A stretch of DNA of 64,000 nucleotides from Azohydromonas australica DSM 1124 (GCF_000430725.1 NZ_KE387206.1:37506-101505), one strand, 5' to 3'. Positions 20,243 through 29,538 are shown, counted from the first letter of the stretch. Notes: a model not told the origin generated them from the letters alone. Made by a program: numbers and translations.

Positions 20243-21175
20243 TCACGTTGCCAGTTTGGCGGCGTGGTGGCGACCGGAACCATGGCGCAGCTTCTCCAGC
20301 CGTTCCAGGTAACGGTTGATGTGCGAATCGATGACGGATGCGTCACTGAGCATCGGACGTTGTTTCGAGGCACTCAACAGTTGGGCCACGGCGGCGGCGT
20401 GATCGGCGCTGTTGCTTTGCCGTGGCCCAGGAGCCGTCCAGTGAGGCCTCCACAAGCCCATGGCATGCAATGTCCGCTTGGCATGGTCCTTCAACTGCTG
20501 CGTCAGGCTTGAATCTTGGGCAGATGCGTAGAGTGCATGCACCTTATGTGGTGCATAGGAAAGACTCAGCGTGGAGAGCCAATCATTCCACTTGAAGGCG
20601 TCAATATAGGGATAACAGGTCACGGGAATCCAGGGCACGCGCAGCGTGTCGGCCGCGATAGCGCCGTGCATGGCCTCGCACAGAACCAACTCGCAGCTGC
20701 GCAGCTGTTGCAGCACAATTTCGACATCCCATCCGGCATAGATGTAGGTAAAGCCCAGGTCGCGGCATACGGTGCTCCAGTCGTAATGCCGGCTGCTCAC
20801 GCAGTGGGGGATGAATCCGATCCTTCCGCGAACCCGCTCAACGGGGGACAGTTCCACCCTGGCTAGCAATACGGCCGCGTCGGTGATGGCCGTATCGGCA
20901 TCCAGCCCGAGCAGTTTGGCGGTTGCCGGCCCGCGCACCGCGTGGAAGGCATATCCGCCCTTGCTGAAGTCGGGTGGCGAGCCGTAACCGTAGCCCGAAC
21001 CAAAAACATGCTTGACACCGCTGACTGGCAGCCGGTGGTTTAAAAGCGTGCCAATGCCGACAAACCATTCGGACTCATCTGCGTCGAGAAAACCGGGCAG
21101 CAACCGGTCCCACAGCCAGGGGTTGAGGTCGTCGCCGAAATTGCCGAGGGGGTCTTTGAAGTACCAGAGCTTCAT
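20243..21175 (-). CDS. Polysaccharide pyruvyl transferase family protein
   Basis: The ATG at 21175 (MKLWYFKDPLGNFGDDLNPW) gives 310 residues; the frame is open further 5' but that part overlaps the flippase gene. The N-terminal NFGDDLNPWLW, the middle FGSGYGYG and the later CELVLCEAMHGAIAADTLRVPWIPV (the conserved EAMHGAI block) are the marks of the CsaB/WcaK-like pyruvyl transferase family, which ketalises sugars with phosphoenolpyruvate. The C-terminal ~60 residues are an extra His/Arg-rich tail. It lies 20 bp after the flippase stop, so they are probably one operon. No purine-rich ribosome site is seen before the ATG. Confidence 0.85.
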   Translation of the reverse strand: MKLWYFKDPLGNFGDDLNPWLWDRLLPGFLDADESEWFVGIGTLLNHRLPVSGVKHVFGSGYGYGSPPDFSKGGYAFHAVRGPATAKLLGLDADTAITDAAVLLARVELSPVERVRGRIGFIPHCVSSRHYDWSTVCRDLGFTYIYAGWDVEIVLQQLRSCELVLCEAMHGAIAADTLRVPWIPVTCYPYIDAFKWNDWLSTLSLSYAPHKVHALYASAQDSSLTQQLKDHAKRTLHAMGLWRPHWTAPGPRQSNSADHAAAVAQLLSASKQRPMLSDASVIDSHINRYLERLEKLRHGSGRHHAAKLAT

Positions 21176-21195
21176 AGGGGAGTTGGCGAAAAAGG

Positions 21196-22689
21196 TTACA
21201 TAGGTCGCATGCGGCGCACGCGGGCCGTTGTCGCAGTGATGAAGCGGTATTCGGCGCTGGGAGGCTTGCCGGCTGCGTACCAAAGCACGAATACCGTTCC
21301 TGCGTACACGATGGCTCCGCCAGGTATCAATGTCGCCAGCGCAATCACTGCATTGCTTGTACTGCTCACGAGGCCCAATGCGGGCTGCGCCATTTCGAGT
21401 GCCGCGGCCATGACGCCAGTTGCAAGCAGCGGGCGCCATGTCACGCGCACTCTCTCCGCGGCGCGCAAGCCCAGTTGCCTAGACAGCAACGCCATCGCGG
21501 TGGGCACTGCGACCGCCAGCGCTGCGAGATAGGACCATGCTGCCGTGGCCAGTCCATGGCTGAGCAGCAGTGCCAGCAGCGGCAGAACTATGACGCATTC
21601 CAACGCGGCCAGCACCGTGTTGACGTAGGGCTTGCCCAGCACGTTAAAAATGGCGTTATTGGTGCTTTGAAACATCTTGATTGCGCCATAGACGCCGAGC
21701 ACGCGTACCACCGGGATGGCATCGATCCATTTCGGACCCAGCAGCGCCAGTACCAAGGGCTCGGCCAGCACGATCACGCCGACGGCAGCAGGCAAGGTCA
21801 ACAGCAATACGGCCTCTTGCACTGACAGGTAGGTCGCCTTGAGCTTTTCGGCATCGCGTGCGACCAAGCTGTAGCCCGGATAGGCTGCCCGCATGATAGG
21901 AAACAGCAGCTCCGATGTCGGCAGTTGCGACACCTCGTGGGCGACGCGGAACACGCCCAGCGACGTGGCGCCTGCCAGGCGGCCGATGAGGTAATCAGGG
22001 CCTCGCTCGATGAGGTAGCCCAGCAGACCATTGACCATGATCCATCGGGAGAAGCCCAAAAGATCGCGCGTGGCCTTGAAGCACAGCCGCGGCCGGTAGG
22101 GATGCATCATGAAGCTGATCACTACACCCGTGACCCGGGACACCAGCGTGCCGCCCACCAGTGCCCAGTAATTGCGAAACGTGAATGCCAGCCACATCGT
22201 CGCCACAAAAGCCACGACTTTTTTTACCAAGAAAAAGGTGACGTCCTGCCGAAACTGCATTTGCTTGCGGAACATCACCAAGCCGATGTTCTGCAGGCCT
22301 TGCACCGCCGCGATGAGAGCGAGGACGTAGATGACCGACTTCAGGCGCGGCTCATTGAAGAACCCGGCCAGTGGTATGGCCAGTGCCACCAGCACCAGTC
22401 CGGACAGCAGGCCGTGCATGACCGTCAGGGTCCATGCCGTGTCGTAGTGGAGGCGGTCGGCATCGGGTTTACGGATGATGGCGTGGTCGAATCCGAAATT
22501 GCCTATCAGCTCCAGCACGGCCAGCAGCGTCATCGCCATGGCCACCAGACCGAAATCGGCCGGCAGGAGCAGCCGGGCCAGGATCAGGGTCGAAACCAGC
22601 CCGATGCCGCGCTCGGCGAATTTGAAGACGACCAGCCAGAGTGCGCCCGTGGCGATGCTGCGGTTGACGCTGCTCAGAGGTGCGTTCAT
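21196..22689 (-). CDS. Oligosaccharide flippase of the Wzx/WzxC (MOP) type
   Basis: A 497-residue membrane protein with 12-14 predicted helices and the N-terminal GALWLVVFKFAERGIGLVST plus ILARLLLPADFGLVAMAMT, typical of WzxC-like exporters in colanic-acid and EPS clusters. It would flip the undecaprenyl-linked repeat unit to the periplasm for the O-antigen-ligase-like proteins of this locus. The ATG overlaps the stop of the upstream GT2 gene by four bases. GC content lies between that of the foreign-looking block and the core locus. Confidence 0.9.
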   Translation of the reverse strand: MNAPLSSVNRSIATGALWLVVFKFAERGIGLVSTLILARLLLPADFGLVAMAMTLLAVLELIGNFGFDHAIIRKPDADRLHYDTAWTLTVMHGLLSGLVLVALAIPLAGFFNEPRLKSVIYVLALIAAVQGLQNIGLVMFRKQMQFRQDVTFFLVKKVVAFVATMWLAFTFRNYWALVGGTLVSRVTGVVISFMMHPYRPRLCFKATRDLLGFSRWIMVNGLLGYLIERGPDYLIGRLAGATSLGVFRVAHEVSQLPTSELLFPIMRAAYPGYSLVARDAEKLKATYLSVQEAVLLLTLPAAVGVIVLAEPLVLALLGPKWIDAIPVVRVLGVYGAIKMFQSTNNAIFNVLGKPYVNTVLAALECVIVLPLLALLLSHGLATAAWSYLAALAVAVPTAMALLSRQLGLRAAERVRVTWRPLLATGVMAAALEMAQPALGLVSSTSNAVIALATLIPGGAIVYAGTVFVLWYAAGKPPSAEYRFITATTARVRRMRPM

Positions 22690-23666
22690 CGGGACATGGT
22701 GCGGCGGGAGTGCATGAGCAGCGTCGCGCGCACGGAACGCAGCCCTGGCAGCACCGGAGCAATCAGTGACTTGATCAGGAAGGGGTAGTAGTGCTGGATG
22801 CGGCCGACCCTGCGGCTCATGCGCAGCACCTGTCGTGCGTTTTGGCCATCGCCGCGCATGAGCAGGTCCGAAACCCAGCTGTCATAGACCCGCAGCCGTT
22901 GAGCGCGCAGCAGCTCGTGCTCGACGTGCTGCTCGGGCTGCAACAGCTGCTCCACCCTGTCCATCACGCACAGGTTGTCGCTGTAGCCTCGCAGATTGGT
23001 GCTCAGGCTGTCCGCGCGCAGCCGCTTGCCCACCAGCGGCTGGCGCAGCAGTCCATATCGACTGTTCCTACACAGCCGGAAGTACAAGTCCAGGTCTTCG
23101 GCGATGGGCAACGTGACGTCGAAACCCCCGATGGCGCACAACGCATCGGTGCGCGCGATGACGGTCGAGGTGCCCAGGTAAGAGTCGCGCAGCAGCTCCG
23201 TGAGGCCGTTGAACACCTCCAGCGCATCGGCGCGAAAAGCTTCGCCGTGCGGGACGTGCAGGCTGTCCTGTTCCACCAGCGGCTCCGCGACGAAGCTGCT
23301 CGCCAACAGCACCAACCCGGGCTCGCGGGCGATCGCCTCCATCTGGTTCTCGACCCTGGTGGCAACCCAGTAGTCATCGCTGTCGAGGAAGGCGATGTAC
23401 TCGCCGCGGGCAGCGGCGATGCCGGTGTTGCGCGCGGCCGACGCGCCGGCATTGGTTTGGTGGATGTAGCGCACGCGGTCGCCGAACGAGGCCACGACGC
23501 GGGCTGTGCCGTCGCTGGAGCCGTCGTCCACCACGATGCACTCCATGGGCGCGTAGGTCTGGGCCAGCACGCTGGTGATGGCCAGCGGCAGGAAGCGCTC
23601 GCTGTTGTAGGCGGGGATGATGGCGCTCACAAGCGGGCGCCGTGCCGTGTTGCTGGTGCCTGTCAT
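22686..23666 (-). CDS. Glycosyltransferase family 2
   Basis: A 326-residue GT-A enzyme. The nucleotide-binding start VSAIIPAYNSERFLPLAITSVL, the VVDDGSSDGT motif and the metal-binding FLDSDDYW (DxD-type, near residue 97) are all intact. It transfers a sugar to the lipid-linked EPS intermediate in the cytoplasm. The ATG overlaps the end of the upstream hydrolase gene, and the stop overlaps the flippase start, so the four minus-strand genes from 24694 down to 21196 are coupled. Sugar not identifiable. Confidence 0.9.
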   Translation of the reverse strand: MTGTSNTARRPLVSAIIPAYNSERFLPLAITSVLAQTYAPMECIVVDDGSSDGTARVVASFGDRVRYIHQTNAGASAARNTGIAAARGEYIAFLDSDDYWVATRVENQMEAIAREPGLVLLASSFVAEPLVEQDSLHVPHGEAFRADALEVFNGLTELLRDSYLGTSTVIARTDALCAIGGFDVTLPIAEDLDLYFRLCRNSRYGLLRQPLVGKRLRADSLSTNLRGYSDNLCVMDRVEQLLQPEQHVEHELLRAQRLRVYDSWVSDLLMRGDGQNARQVLRMSRRVGRIQHYYPFLIKSLIAPVLPGLRSVRATLLMHSRRTMSR

Positions 23667-24694
23667 GGCTGCTGCTCCGCTGCACGCGTCTGGCCTGGGC
23701 GGGATGCTCGCAGCCCCGGGAGATCGGGTCGGGGGTGTGTCGTCGCGTTGCGCGGCCGCTGATGATCAGGACGGTTGTTCATGGGTGGAGATGTGCGCAA
23801 GATGAGGTCGGATTCCGGGGCGGTGCGGGGCGTCGGCAGGCCTTGCAGCCACTGGACGGTTTGCGCCAATACCCAGGCACTGGCGGCGTGGCCCGAGAAG
23901 GTGTGGTCGGCCTGTGCGAACCCGGCTTGGCGTAGCTGCGGATGCTGCAGCGCCGCGTGCCAAGCGGCATCGTCGGCGCAGCGGTCCAGGAACTCCTTGG
24001 CCGCCAAGTCGTTGCCGCTGAGCAGCAGCAACAGCTCGCCGTCGAAGATCTGCCAGGCTTGGGCCATGCGCTGCTCGAAGCCAAGGGGCGACCCGGCCTG
24101 GGCGCGGCGCCTGCACAGCACCGTGCCAAGGTTGGTGAGCAGGCCGCGCACGGCGCCCAGGCCGACGCCACCGCGCAGCAGCTTGAGCCAGAACTCGCGC
24201 TGCAGCAGCCGCCGCGTGTAGTAATGCTTGACACGGGTGCGCGCCAAGCCGCGCGCCGAGCGCACCCAGGGGTTGGCCAGGCACAGGCCGCGCACGCGCG
24301 CGTCGTGCGTGGCATGCAGGTACAGCAGCGCCGCGGACGCACCGTCGCACAGCCCCCAGAGCATGATGTGGCGCAAGTTCGCACAGCGCGCGAGCAGCGC
24401 TGCGATGGCCGCACCGATGTCGGGCGCGGTGTGCTCGAAGCCGGGGGATTCGCCCTCGCTGTCGCCCATGCCGCGCAGGTCGAAGCGCAGCGCCGGATGC
24501 CCCGCGCCGGCCAGTGCGCGGGCCAGGCGCACGAACAAGCGGTGCGCGCCGGCGCGGTACTGCGGCCCGCCGGTGACGATCACCACGCCGGTGTCGGAGA
24601 GTGGGACCTGTGCCGGCTCTGCCAGCACGCCTACAAGCTGCACGCCCTGGCATTCAAAGGCCAGGACGTGCTCGTGCCACGGCGTTGTGCTCAC
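23663..24694 (-). CDS. Alpha/beta hydrolase 1, exosortase-A system type (TIGR03100-like)
   Basis: The start is GTG 24694, overlapping the stop of the upstream hydrolase-2 gene by four bases (GTGA), giving 343 residues. An alpha/beta-hydrolase core is visible: GVVIVTGGPQYRAGAHRLFVR, FDLRGMGDSEGE and the nucleophile elbow LWGLCDGASA, where Cys takes the place of the usual Ser. The cysteine elbow is what I recall for this exosortase-associated group. The last ~55 residues (Pro/Arg-rich) look like an unstructured extension beyond the family length. The family is always found with hydrolase 2, an acyl carrier protein, an acyl ligase and a decarboxylase, as here; the substrate is unknown. Confidence 0.82.
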   Translation of the reverse strand: MSTTPWHEHVLAFECQGVQLVGVLAEPAQVPLSDTGVVIVTGGPQYRAGAHRLFVRLARALAGAGHPALRFDLRGMGDSEGESPGFEHTAPDIGAAIAALLARCANLRHIMLWGLCDGASAALLYLHATHDARVRGLCLANPWVRSARGLARTRVKHYYTRRLLQREFWLKLLRGGVGLGAVRGLLTNLGTVLCRRRAQAGSPLGFEQRMAQAWQIFDGELLLLLSGNDLAAKEFLDRCADDAAWHAALQHPQLRQAGFAQADHTFSGHAASAWVLAQTVQWLQGLPTPRTAPESDLILRTSPPMNNRPDHQRPRNATTHPRPDLPGLRASRPGQTRAAEQQP

Positions 24695-25533
24695 GCGAGC
24701 ACCTCGCCACCCAGCGCCTGCAGCGTGGCCTGCAGCAGCGCGGGCGCGGTCTCGGTTTCGGCGGTGGTCCAGAAGGCCGGGCCGGGCATACGTTGCGCGT
24801 GCACCTGCCAGCCGCCGCGGCGCCAAGCCTCGAGCACGGGCTGCGCACCCGGGGAGGGCGCTCCCGGCTCGGTGCCGCCGAGCTCCAGCCAAGCCAGGCA
24901 GCCCGCGCGCGGGGGCGGGAGCACGAGAAGGGCCGACTGCAGCCCGTACGCCAGCGCGGGGGACATCGTGTAGCCCGCGGCTTCTACGGGCTGGCCGGCC
25001 TCCAGCCGCTCGCGTAGCGACTTCATCAGCGCGCCGGCCTGGCCCTGGACCAGGCCCTCGGCCAGCCGCAGGCGCAGGAACTGCTGCAGCACCGCCGCGC
25101 CACTGGCCGGGGGCTGCCACAGCAGCAGGTTGCACGGCTTCGGCAGCGCGTGCGCGGCCTCCACGGCCAGCAACGCGCCCGCGCGCAGGCCCCAAATCCA
25201 CAGCGGCACCTCGCCGGGTTGAGCACGCAGCCATTCGCATGCCAGCAGCGCGTCATCGAGCCAGCCCTGCCAGGAGGCGTCGCCGAAGTCGCCCGCGCTG
25301 TCGCCGCAGCCGTGCAGGTCGATCTGCAGCACTTCAAAGCCCGCGCTGGCCAGGGCCCGCGCCTGCAGCGCGGCCATGCGGCGGCTGCGGTTCATCTCCT
25401 CGGCCAGCGGGTGCAGGTACAGCACGCGCGCGCGCGGCTGCCCGCCTGCGGCGCGGTGGTGCAGACAGAAGCGCCGGCCCTCGTCGCGGCCCATGAAGAA
25501 CGGGTGAGCGGCTTCGTGCAACGGCGTGGTCAC
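24691..25533 (-). CDS. Alpha/beta hydrolase 2, exosortase-A system type (TIGR03101-like), nucleophile lost
   Basis: The probable start is GTG 25533 (280 residues); ATG 25494 is the alternative and no good ribosome site favours either. The fold is that of alpha/beta hydrolases (RVLYLHPLAEEMNRSRRM, IDLHGCGDSAGD). The elbow reads WIWGLRAGALLA, with Arg where the nucleophile should be, so catalysis of the classical kind is unlikely; this degeneracy appears usual for the group. It lies 38 bp after the acyl carrier protein and overlaps hydrolase 1. A structural or acyl-binding partner role is plausible. Confidence 0.78.
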   Translation of the reverse strand: MTTPLHEAAHPFFMGRDEGRRFCLHHRAAGGQPRARVLYLHPLAEEMNRSRRMAALQARALASAGFEVLQIDLHGCGDSAGDFGDASWQGWLDDALLACEWLRAQPGEVPLWIWGLRAGALLAVEAAHALPKPCNLLLWQPPASGAAVLQQFLRLRLAEGLVQGQAGALMKSLRERLEAGQPVEAAGYTMSPALAYGLQSALLVLPPPRAGCLAWLELGGTEPGAPSPGAQPVLEAWRRGGWQVHAQRMPGPAFWTTAETETAPALLQATLQALGGEVLA

Positions 25534-25571
25534 GAGACGGGAGGAGGACAAGGCGGCGTGGCGGTCGACAC

Positions 25572-25823
25572 TCAGGCGGCGAGGCGGGCGGCGACGAAGT
25601 CCGTCAGCGTCCCCACGGTGGCGAAGGCGGCGCCTTCGATCTCGTCGTCCGCCAGGACCAGCCCGAAGCGCTCCTCCAGGCCGCCCAGCAGCGCCACCAC
25701 GCCCATCGAGTCGAGCTCGGGCAGCGCGCCCAGCAGCGGGGTGTCGCGGGCGAATTCGGCCGTGCGTCCGCCCAGACCGAGCAGCTCGTCGAGCAGGGCG
25801 AGCACTTCTTGTTGAGTGTCCAT
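25572..25823 (-). CDS. Acyl carrier protein of the exosortase-A system
   Basis: An 83-residue ACP starting at ATG 25823, with AAGGA ten bases upstream. The phosphopantetheine attachment site is Ser39 in PELDSMGVVALL, a normal DSM motif. It is transcribed away from the acyl-CoA ligase, with which it shares a 338-bp divergent spacer. The ligase probably loads it; the two hydrolase-like proteins follow in the same operon. The cargo is not known. Confidence 0.88.
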   Translation of the reverse strand: MDTQQEVLALLDELLGLGGRTAEFARDTPLLGALPELDSMGVVALLGGLEERFGLVLADDEIEGAAFATVGTLTDFVAARLAA

Positions 25824-26161
25824 GCGGGAAATTCCTTCGACCAAAACAACGGCCACCGCGCCCAAAGCCCGGGACGCCGTGGCCTGTGACAGGCAGGGTG
25901 TGGCCGCGTCCCAGAACCCGGCACGGCGGCCGGTTTCGTCCTCGGACGAAGCGGGAATCACGGCTTGACGCGGTGATTCCTCGGGAGTCAGGGGCCGGAA
26001 ATGAAATTTTGCACCAGCATGGGCGCTTGAAATTGAGCCCGATAATTGGATACTTCAAAGTTTTTCTCAAAAATTTGCCATTCCTGCCCTGGATCAAGCC
26101 CAGGGCGCCGGGGCTCTTCCCAAGGGCTTTGGCCCAAGGATTTGGGAAAGAGATCCCGCGC
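25824..26161. promoter_or_regulatory. 338-bp divergent promoter region between the ACP operon and the acyl ligase
   Basis: No gene is visible. The segment 26001-26090 is the most AT-rich of the surroundings (for example GATAATTGGATACTTC near 26041) and should hold the promoter of the rightward ligase gene. A purine run GGAAAGAGA near 26144 serves as its ribosome site. Individual -35/-10 boxes cannot be assigned with confidence. Confidence 0.35.
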
Positions 26162-27772
26162 ATGCCTGCTGCCGCCTTGTTGCCTGAACTGATCGCCTGC
26201 GCGGCGTGGCGCACGCCCGAGGCCCCGGCCCTGAGCCAGGGCGGGCGGGCGCTGGAATACGCGGCGCTGCAGGCACAGGTGCAGGGTTTCGCCGCGGGAC
26301 TGATGGCGCTGGGTTTGCGGCGCGCCGAGCGCGTGGCGATCTGGCTGGAGAAGCGTTTCGAGGCTGTGGTGGCGAGCTTCGGCGCGCCGGCGGCTGGCGG
26401 CGTGTTCGTGCCGCTGAACCCGCTGCTCAAGCCGGCGCAGGCCGGCTTCATCCTGGCCGACTGCAACGTGCGGGTGCTGGTGACCTCGCCCGAGCGGCTG
26501 CCGCTGCTGCTGCCGTTGCTGCCCGAGTGCCCGGACCTGCGCCACGTGGTGCTCACGGGCGCGGTGCCGCCCGGGCTGGCGCTGCCGCCGGGCGTGGCGC
26601 TCAGCGCCTGGGACGCGCTACTGGACGCGCCGCCGCGCGCCGGGCACCGCGTCATCGACGCCGACATGGCGGCCATCCTCTACACCTCCGGCAGCACCGG
26701 GCGGCCCAAGGGCGTGGTGCTGTCGCACCGCAACCTCGTGGCCGGCGCGGCCAGCGTCGCGTCCTACCTGGACAACCGCCCGGAGGACACGCTGCTGGCG
26801 GCGCTGCCGCTGTCCTTCGACGCGGGCTTCAGCCAGCTCACCACGGCCTTCCACGCCGGCGCGCGCGTGGAGCTGCTGAACTGGCTGCTGCCGCGCGACG
26901 TGCTGCGCTGCATGGAGCGCGAGCGCGTCACGGGGCTGACGGCCGTGCCGCCGCTGTACATCCAGCTCGCGGCGCTGCCCTGGCCGGTGGCGATCGGCGA
27001 GCACCTGCGCTACTTCGCCAACACCGGCGGGCGCATGCCGCGCGAGACGCTGACGCTGCTGCGCGAGCGCGTGCCCAGGGCCGAACCCTTCCTGATGTAC
27101 GGCCTGACCGAAGCCTTCCGCTCCACGGTCCTGCCGCCGGCGGAGGTGGACCGCCGTCCCGACTCCATCGGCCGCGCCATTCCCAACGCCGAGATCCTGG
27201 TGCTGCGCGAGGACGGCAGCGAGTGCGCGCCGGGCGAGCCGGGCGAGCTGGTGCACCGCGGCGCGCTGGTGGGCCTGGGCTACTGGAACGATCCCGTGCG
27301 CACGGCTGAGCGCTACAGGCCGCTGCCCGCGGGCGTGGCCGGGCGCGAGGGCGCCCTGCCGCTGGGCGAAGTCGCGGTGTTCTCCGGCGACACTGTCACG
27401 CGCGACGCGGACGGCTTCCTGTACTTCGTGGGCCGGCGCGACGAGATGATCAAGACCTCCGGCTACCGCGTCAGCCCGACGGAGGTGGAGGAGGCGCTGT
27501 ACGCCACGCGGCAGGTGGGCGAGTGCGCGGCCTTCGGCGTGGAGCACCCGGTGCTGGGGCAGGCCATCCGCGTGGTGGCCACCGCGCCGGCGGACGCCGG
27601 CGGCGTGGACCTTGCCGCGCTGCTGGCCGAGTGCCGCCGGCGCATGCCCGCCTACATGGTGCCGGCGGGCGTGGAGGTGGTGGCCGGGCCGCTGCCGCGC
27701 AACCCCAACGGCAAGATCGACCGCAAGGCCCTGGCCGAGGCCTGGGCCCGGCGGCAGACGAGCGAGGGCTGA
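26162..27772 (+). CDS. Acyl-CoA ligase (AMP-forming), exosortase-A system type (TIGR03098-like)
   Basis: The ATG at 26162 gives 536 residues; upstream in-frame sequence is not protein-like. Adenylation motifs are intact: AAILYTSGSTGRPKGVVLSH (near residue 170), LMYGLTEAF, and the C-terminal GRRDEMIKTSGYRVSPTEVE plus PNGKIDRKAL with the catalytic Lys. It activates an acid and probably loads the ACP encoded divergently at 25572. The PLP decarboxylase follows 85 bp downstream. The pathway product is thought to decorate the EPS or a lipid intermediate, but it has not been established. Confidence 0.88.
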   Translation: MPAAALLPELIACAAWRTPEAPALSQGGRALEYAALQAQVQGFAAGLMALGLRRAERVAIWLEKRFEAVVASFGAPAAGGVFVPLNPLLKPAQAGFILADCNVRVLVTSPERLPLLLPLLPECPDLRHVVLTGAVPPGLALPPGVALSAWDALLDAPPRAGHRVIDADMAAILYTSGSTGRPKGVVLSHRNLVAGAASVASYLDNRPEDTLLAALPLSFDAGFSQLTTAFHAGARVELLNWLLPRDVLRCMERERVTGLTAVPPLYIQLAALPWPVAIGEHLRYFANTGGRMPRETLTLLRERVPRAEPFLMYGLTEAFRSTVLPPAEVDRRPDSIGRAIPNAEILVLREDGSECAPGEPGELVHRGALVGLGYWNDPVRTAERYRPLPAGVAGREGALPLGEVAVFSGDTVTRDADGFLYFVGRRDEMIKTSGYRVSPTEVEEALYATRQVGECAAFGVEHPVLGQAIRVVATAPADAGGVDLAALLAECRRRMPAYMVPAGVEVVAGPLPRNPNGKIDRKALAEAWARRQTSEG

Positions 27773-27857
27773 TTTCCTCTCTGCGTTGACTTGGGCTTGT
27801 TGAGTTCCGCCACCCCTGCGGGACCCGGCCGGCCCGTTTGCCCATTCCTTTGCACCC

Positions 27858-29090
27858 ATGACCCAACCCCCCGTCCATGCCCCCATGTCGCAGTTCGCCG
27901 TGCGCGACGGCGAGCTGCTGGTCAACGGCTGGCCGCTGCGCCGGCTGGCCGAGCGCGTGGGTGCCACGCCCTTCTACGCCTACGACCGCGGCCTGCTGCG
28001 CGCGCGCGCGGCCGAGCTGCGCGCGGCGCTGCCCGCGGCGGTGAAGCTGCACTACGCGATGAAGGCCAACCCCATGCCGGCGCTGGTCGCGCTGATGGCG
28101 CAGCTGGTGGACGGCATCGACGTGGCCTCCGCCGGCGAGCTGCGCGTGGCGCTGGACGCCGACGCCGACCCGCGCGAGATCAGCTTCGCCGGCCCGGGCA
28201 AGCGCGAGGCGGAGCTGCGCCAGGCGGTGGCCGCGGGCGTGCTGGTCAACGTCGAGTCCGAGCGCGAGCTGGCGCTGCTGCCCGGCATCGCGCAGTCGCT
28301 GGGCTTGCCCGCGCGCGTGGCGCTGCGCGTGAACCCCGACTACGAGCTCAAGGGCTCGGGCATGCGCATGGGCGGCGGTAGTAAACCCTTCGGCATCGAC
28401 GCCGAGCGGCTGCCGGCGCTGCTGGGCACGCTGGGGCGCGAGGGGCTGGCCTTCGAAGGCTTCCACCTCTTCGCCGGCTCGCAGAACCTCAAGGCCGAGG
28501 CGATCTGCGAGGCGCAGCGCCTGTCCTACGAGCTGGCGCTGCGGCTGTCGGCGCACGCCCCGGCGCCGGTGCGCTGCCTGAACCTGGGCGGCGGCTTTGG
28601 CATCCCGTACTTCCCCGGCGAGCAGCGGCTGGCGCTGGGCCCGATCGCGGAGAACCTACAGCGCTTGGCCGAGCGCGCCGCGCGCGAGCTGCCGCAGGCG
28701 GCGCTGGTGCTGGAGCTGGGGCGTTACCTGGTGGGCGAGGCGGGCGTCTACGTGGCGCGGGTGCTGGAGTGCAAGGTCTCGCGCGAGCAGGTGTTCCTGG
28801 TCACCGACGGCGGGCTGCACCACCACCTCGCGGCCTCGGGCAACTTCGGCCAGGTGCTGCGCAAGAACTACCCGGTGGCCATTGGCACGCGCATGGACGC
28901 GCCGGCGGTGGAGAGCGCCTCGGTGGTGGGCCCGCTGTGCACGCCGCTGGACCTGCTGGCCGAGCGCATGGCGCTGGCCGAGGCGGGCGAGGGCGACCTG
29001 GTGGTGGTGTTCCAGTCCGGTGCCTACGGCGCCAGCGCCAGCCCGCAGGGCTTCCTCAGCCATCCGGGGTGCCTGGAAGTGTTGGTGTGA
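27858..29090 (+). CDS. PLP-dependent decarboxylase, exosortase-A system type (TIGR03099-like)
   Basis: A 410-residue fold-III (alanine-racemase-like) decarboxylase related to diaminopimelate and ornithine decarboxylases. The PLP lysine is Lys69 in LHYAMKANPMPAL, the Gly-rich phosphate loop is NLGGGFGIPYF, and the C-terminal domain has the conserved active-site segment VVGPLCTPLDLLAE (Cys of the second subunit). In exosortase-A loci this enzyme accompanies the ACP and acyl ligase, suggesting it makes a decarboxylated amino acid for transfer. It is the last gene of the accessory set here. Confidence 0.88.
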   Translation: MTQPPVHAPMSQFAVRDGELLVNGWPLRRLAERVGATPFYAYDRGLLRARAAELRAALPAAVKLHYAMKANPMPALVALMAQLVDGIDVASAGELRVALDADADPREISFAGPGKREAELRQAVAAGVLVNVESERELALLPGIAQSLGLPARVALRVNPDYELKGSGMRMGGGSKPFGIDAERLPALLGTLGREGLAFEGFHLFAGSQNLKAEAICEAQRLSYELALRLSAHAPAPVRCLNLGGGFGIPYFPGEQRLALGPIAENLQRLAERAARELPQAALVLELGRYLVGEAGVYVARVLECKVSREQVFLVTDGGLHHHLAASGNFGQVLRKNYPVAIGTRMDAPAVESASVVGPLCTPLDLLAERMALAEAGEGDLVVVFQSGAYGASASPQGFLSHPGCLEVLV

Positions 29091-29538
29091 GGTGGGGCGG
29101 CGTCGATGCAGGCAGGCGCACTGCTTACAGCCAGTTTGGAGGCCGCCTGGGTCACCGCCTGCGCGCAGTGCTGTCCGGGAAAAGTCGGAAACCGGTTCGC
29201 CTCGCCATCTGCGGCGCAGGCCGCCAGCCCACCCAGTCGTCATCCCGGCGAAAGCCGGGATCCACGCGCACCGGGGTCGTGGCGTGGCCGGCGCCAGCAC
29301 GCTCCTGTACAGGCCAGGGCTACGTAGCAGCGATCGTGGATCCCGGCTTTCGCCGGGATGACGACGTTTTTTCTACGGCCTGCGCCACGGCACGCGAGGC
29401 GTCCTGGCGTCGCAGTTTTCCCCGGCCAGCAGTGCGCCTGCGCGGGAATGACGAAGCAGGGGGCGGGCCGCGCCAGCTCGCGGCCAACGCCCTGCAAGTT
29501 CTTCCTGGCCGACAGTGCGCGCACGCGGGCGTGACGGC
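29091..29538. repeat. REP-like inverted repeats in a 448-bp gene-free gap
   Basis: The stretch carries no convincing gene. It holds a pair of nearly exact inverted copies: CGTCATCCCGGCGAAAGCC at 29238 (arm to 29266) and its reverse complement at 29335-29366, ending GGGATGACGACG. A degraded third copy lies near 29440-29457 (GCGGGAATGACGAAG). Each copy is itself a hairpin (CCCGGC-GAAA-GCCGGG). This is the layout of REP/BIME elements, non-coding repeats that are moved by RAYT transposases and often lie between operons. The same family reappears at 31701-31853, beyond the next gene. Confidence 0.75.

Noticed and set aside
25534..26676. Long minus-strand frame in front of hydrolase 2
   Set aside because: It overlaps the ACP gene and the acyl ligase on the other strand and has no domain; it is an artefact of high GC content.
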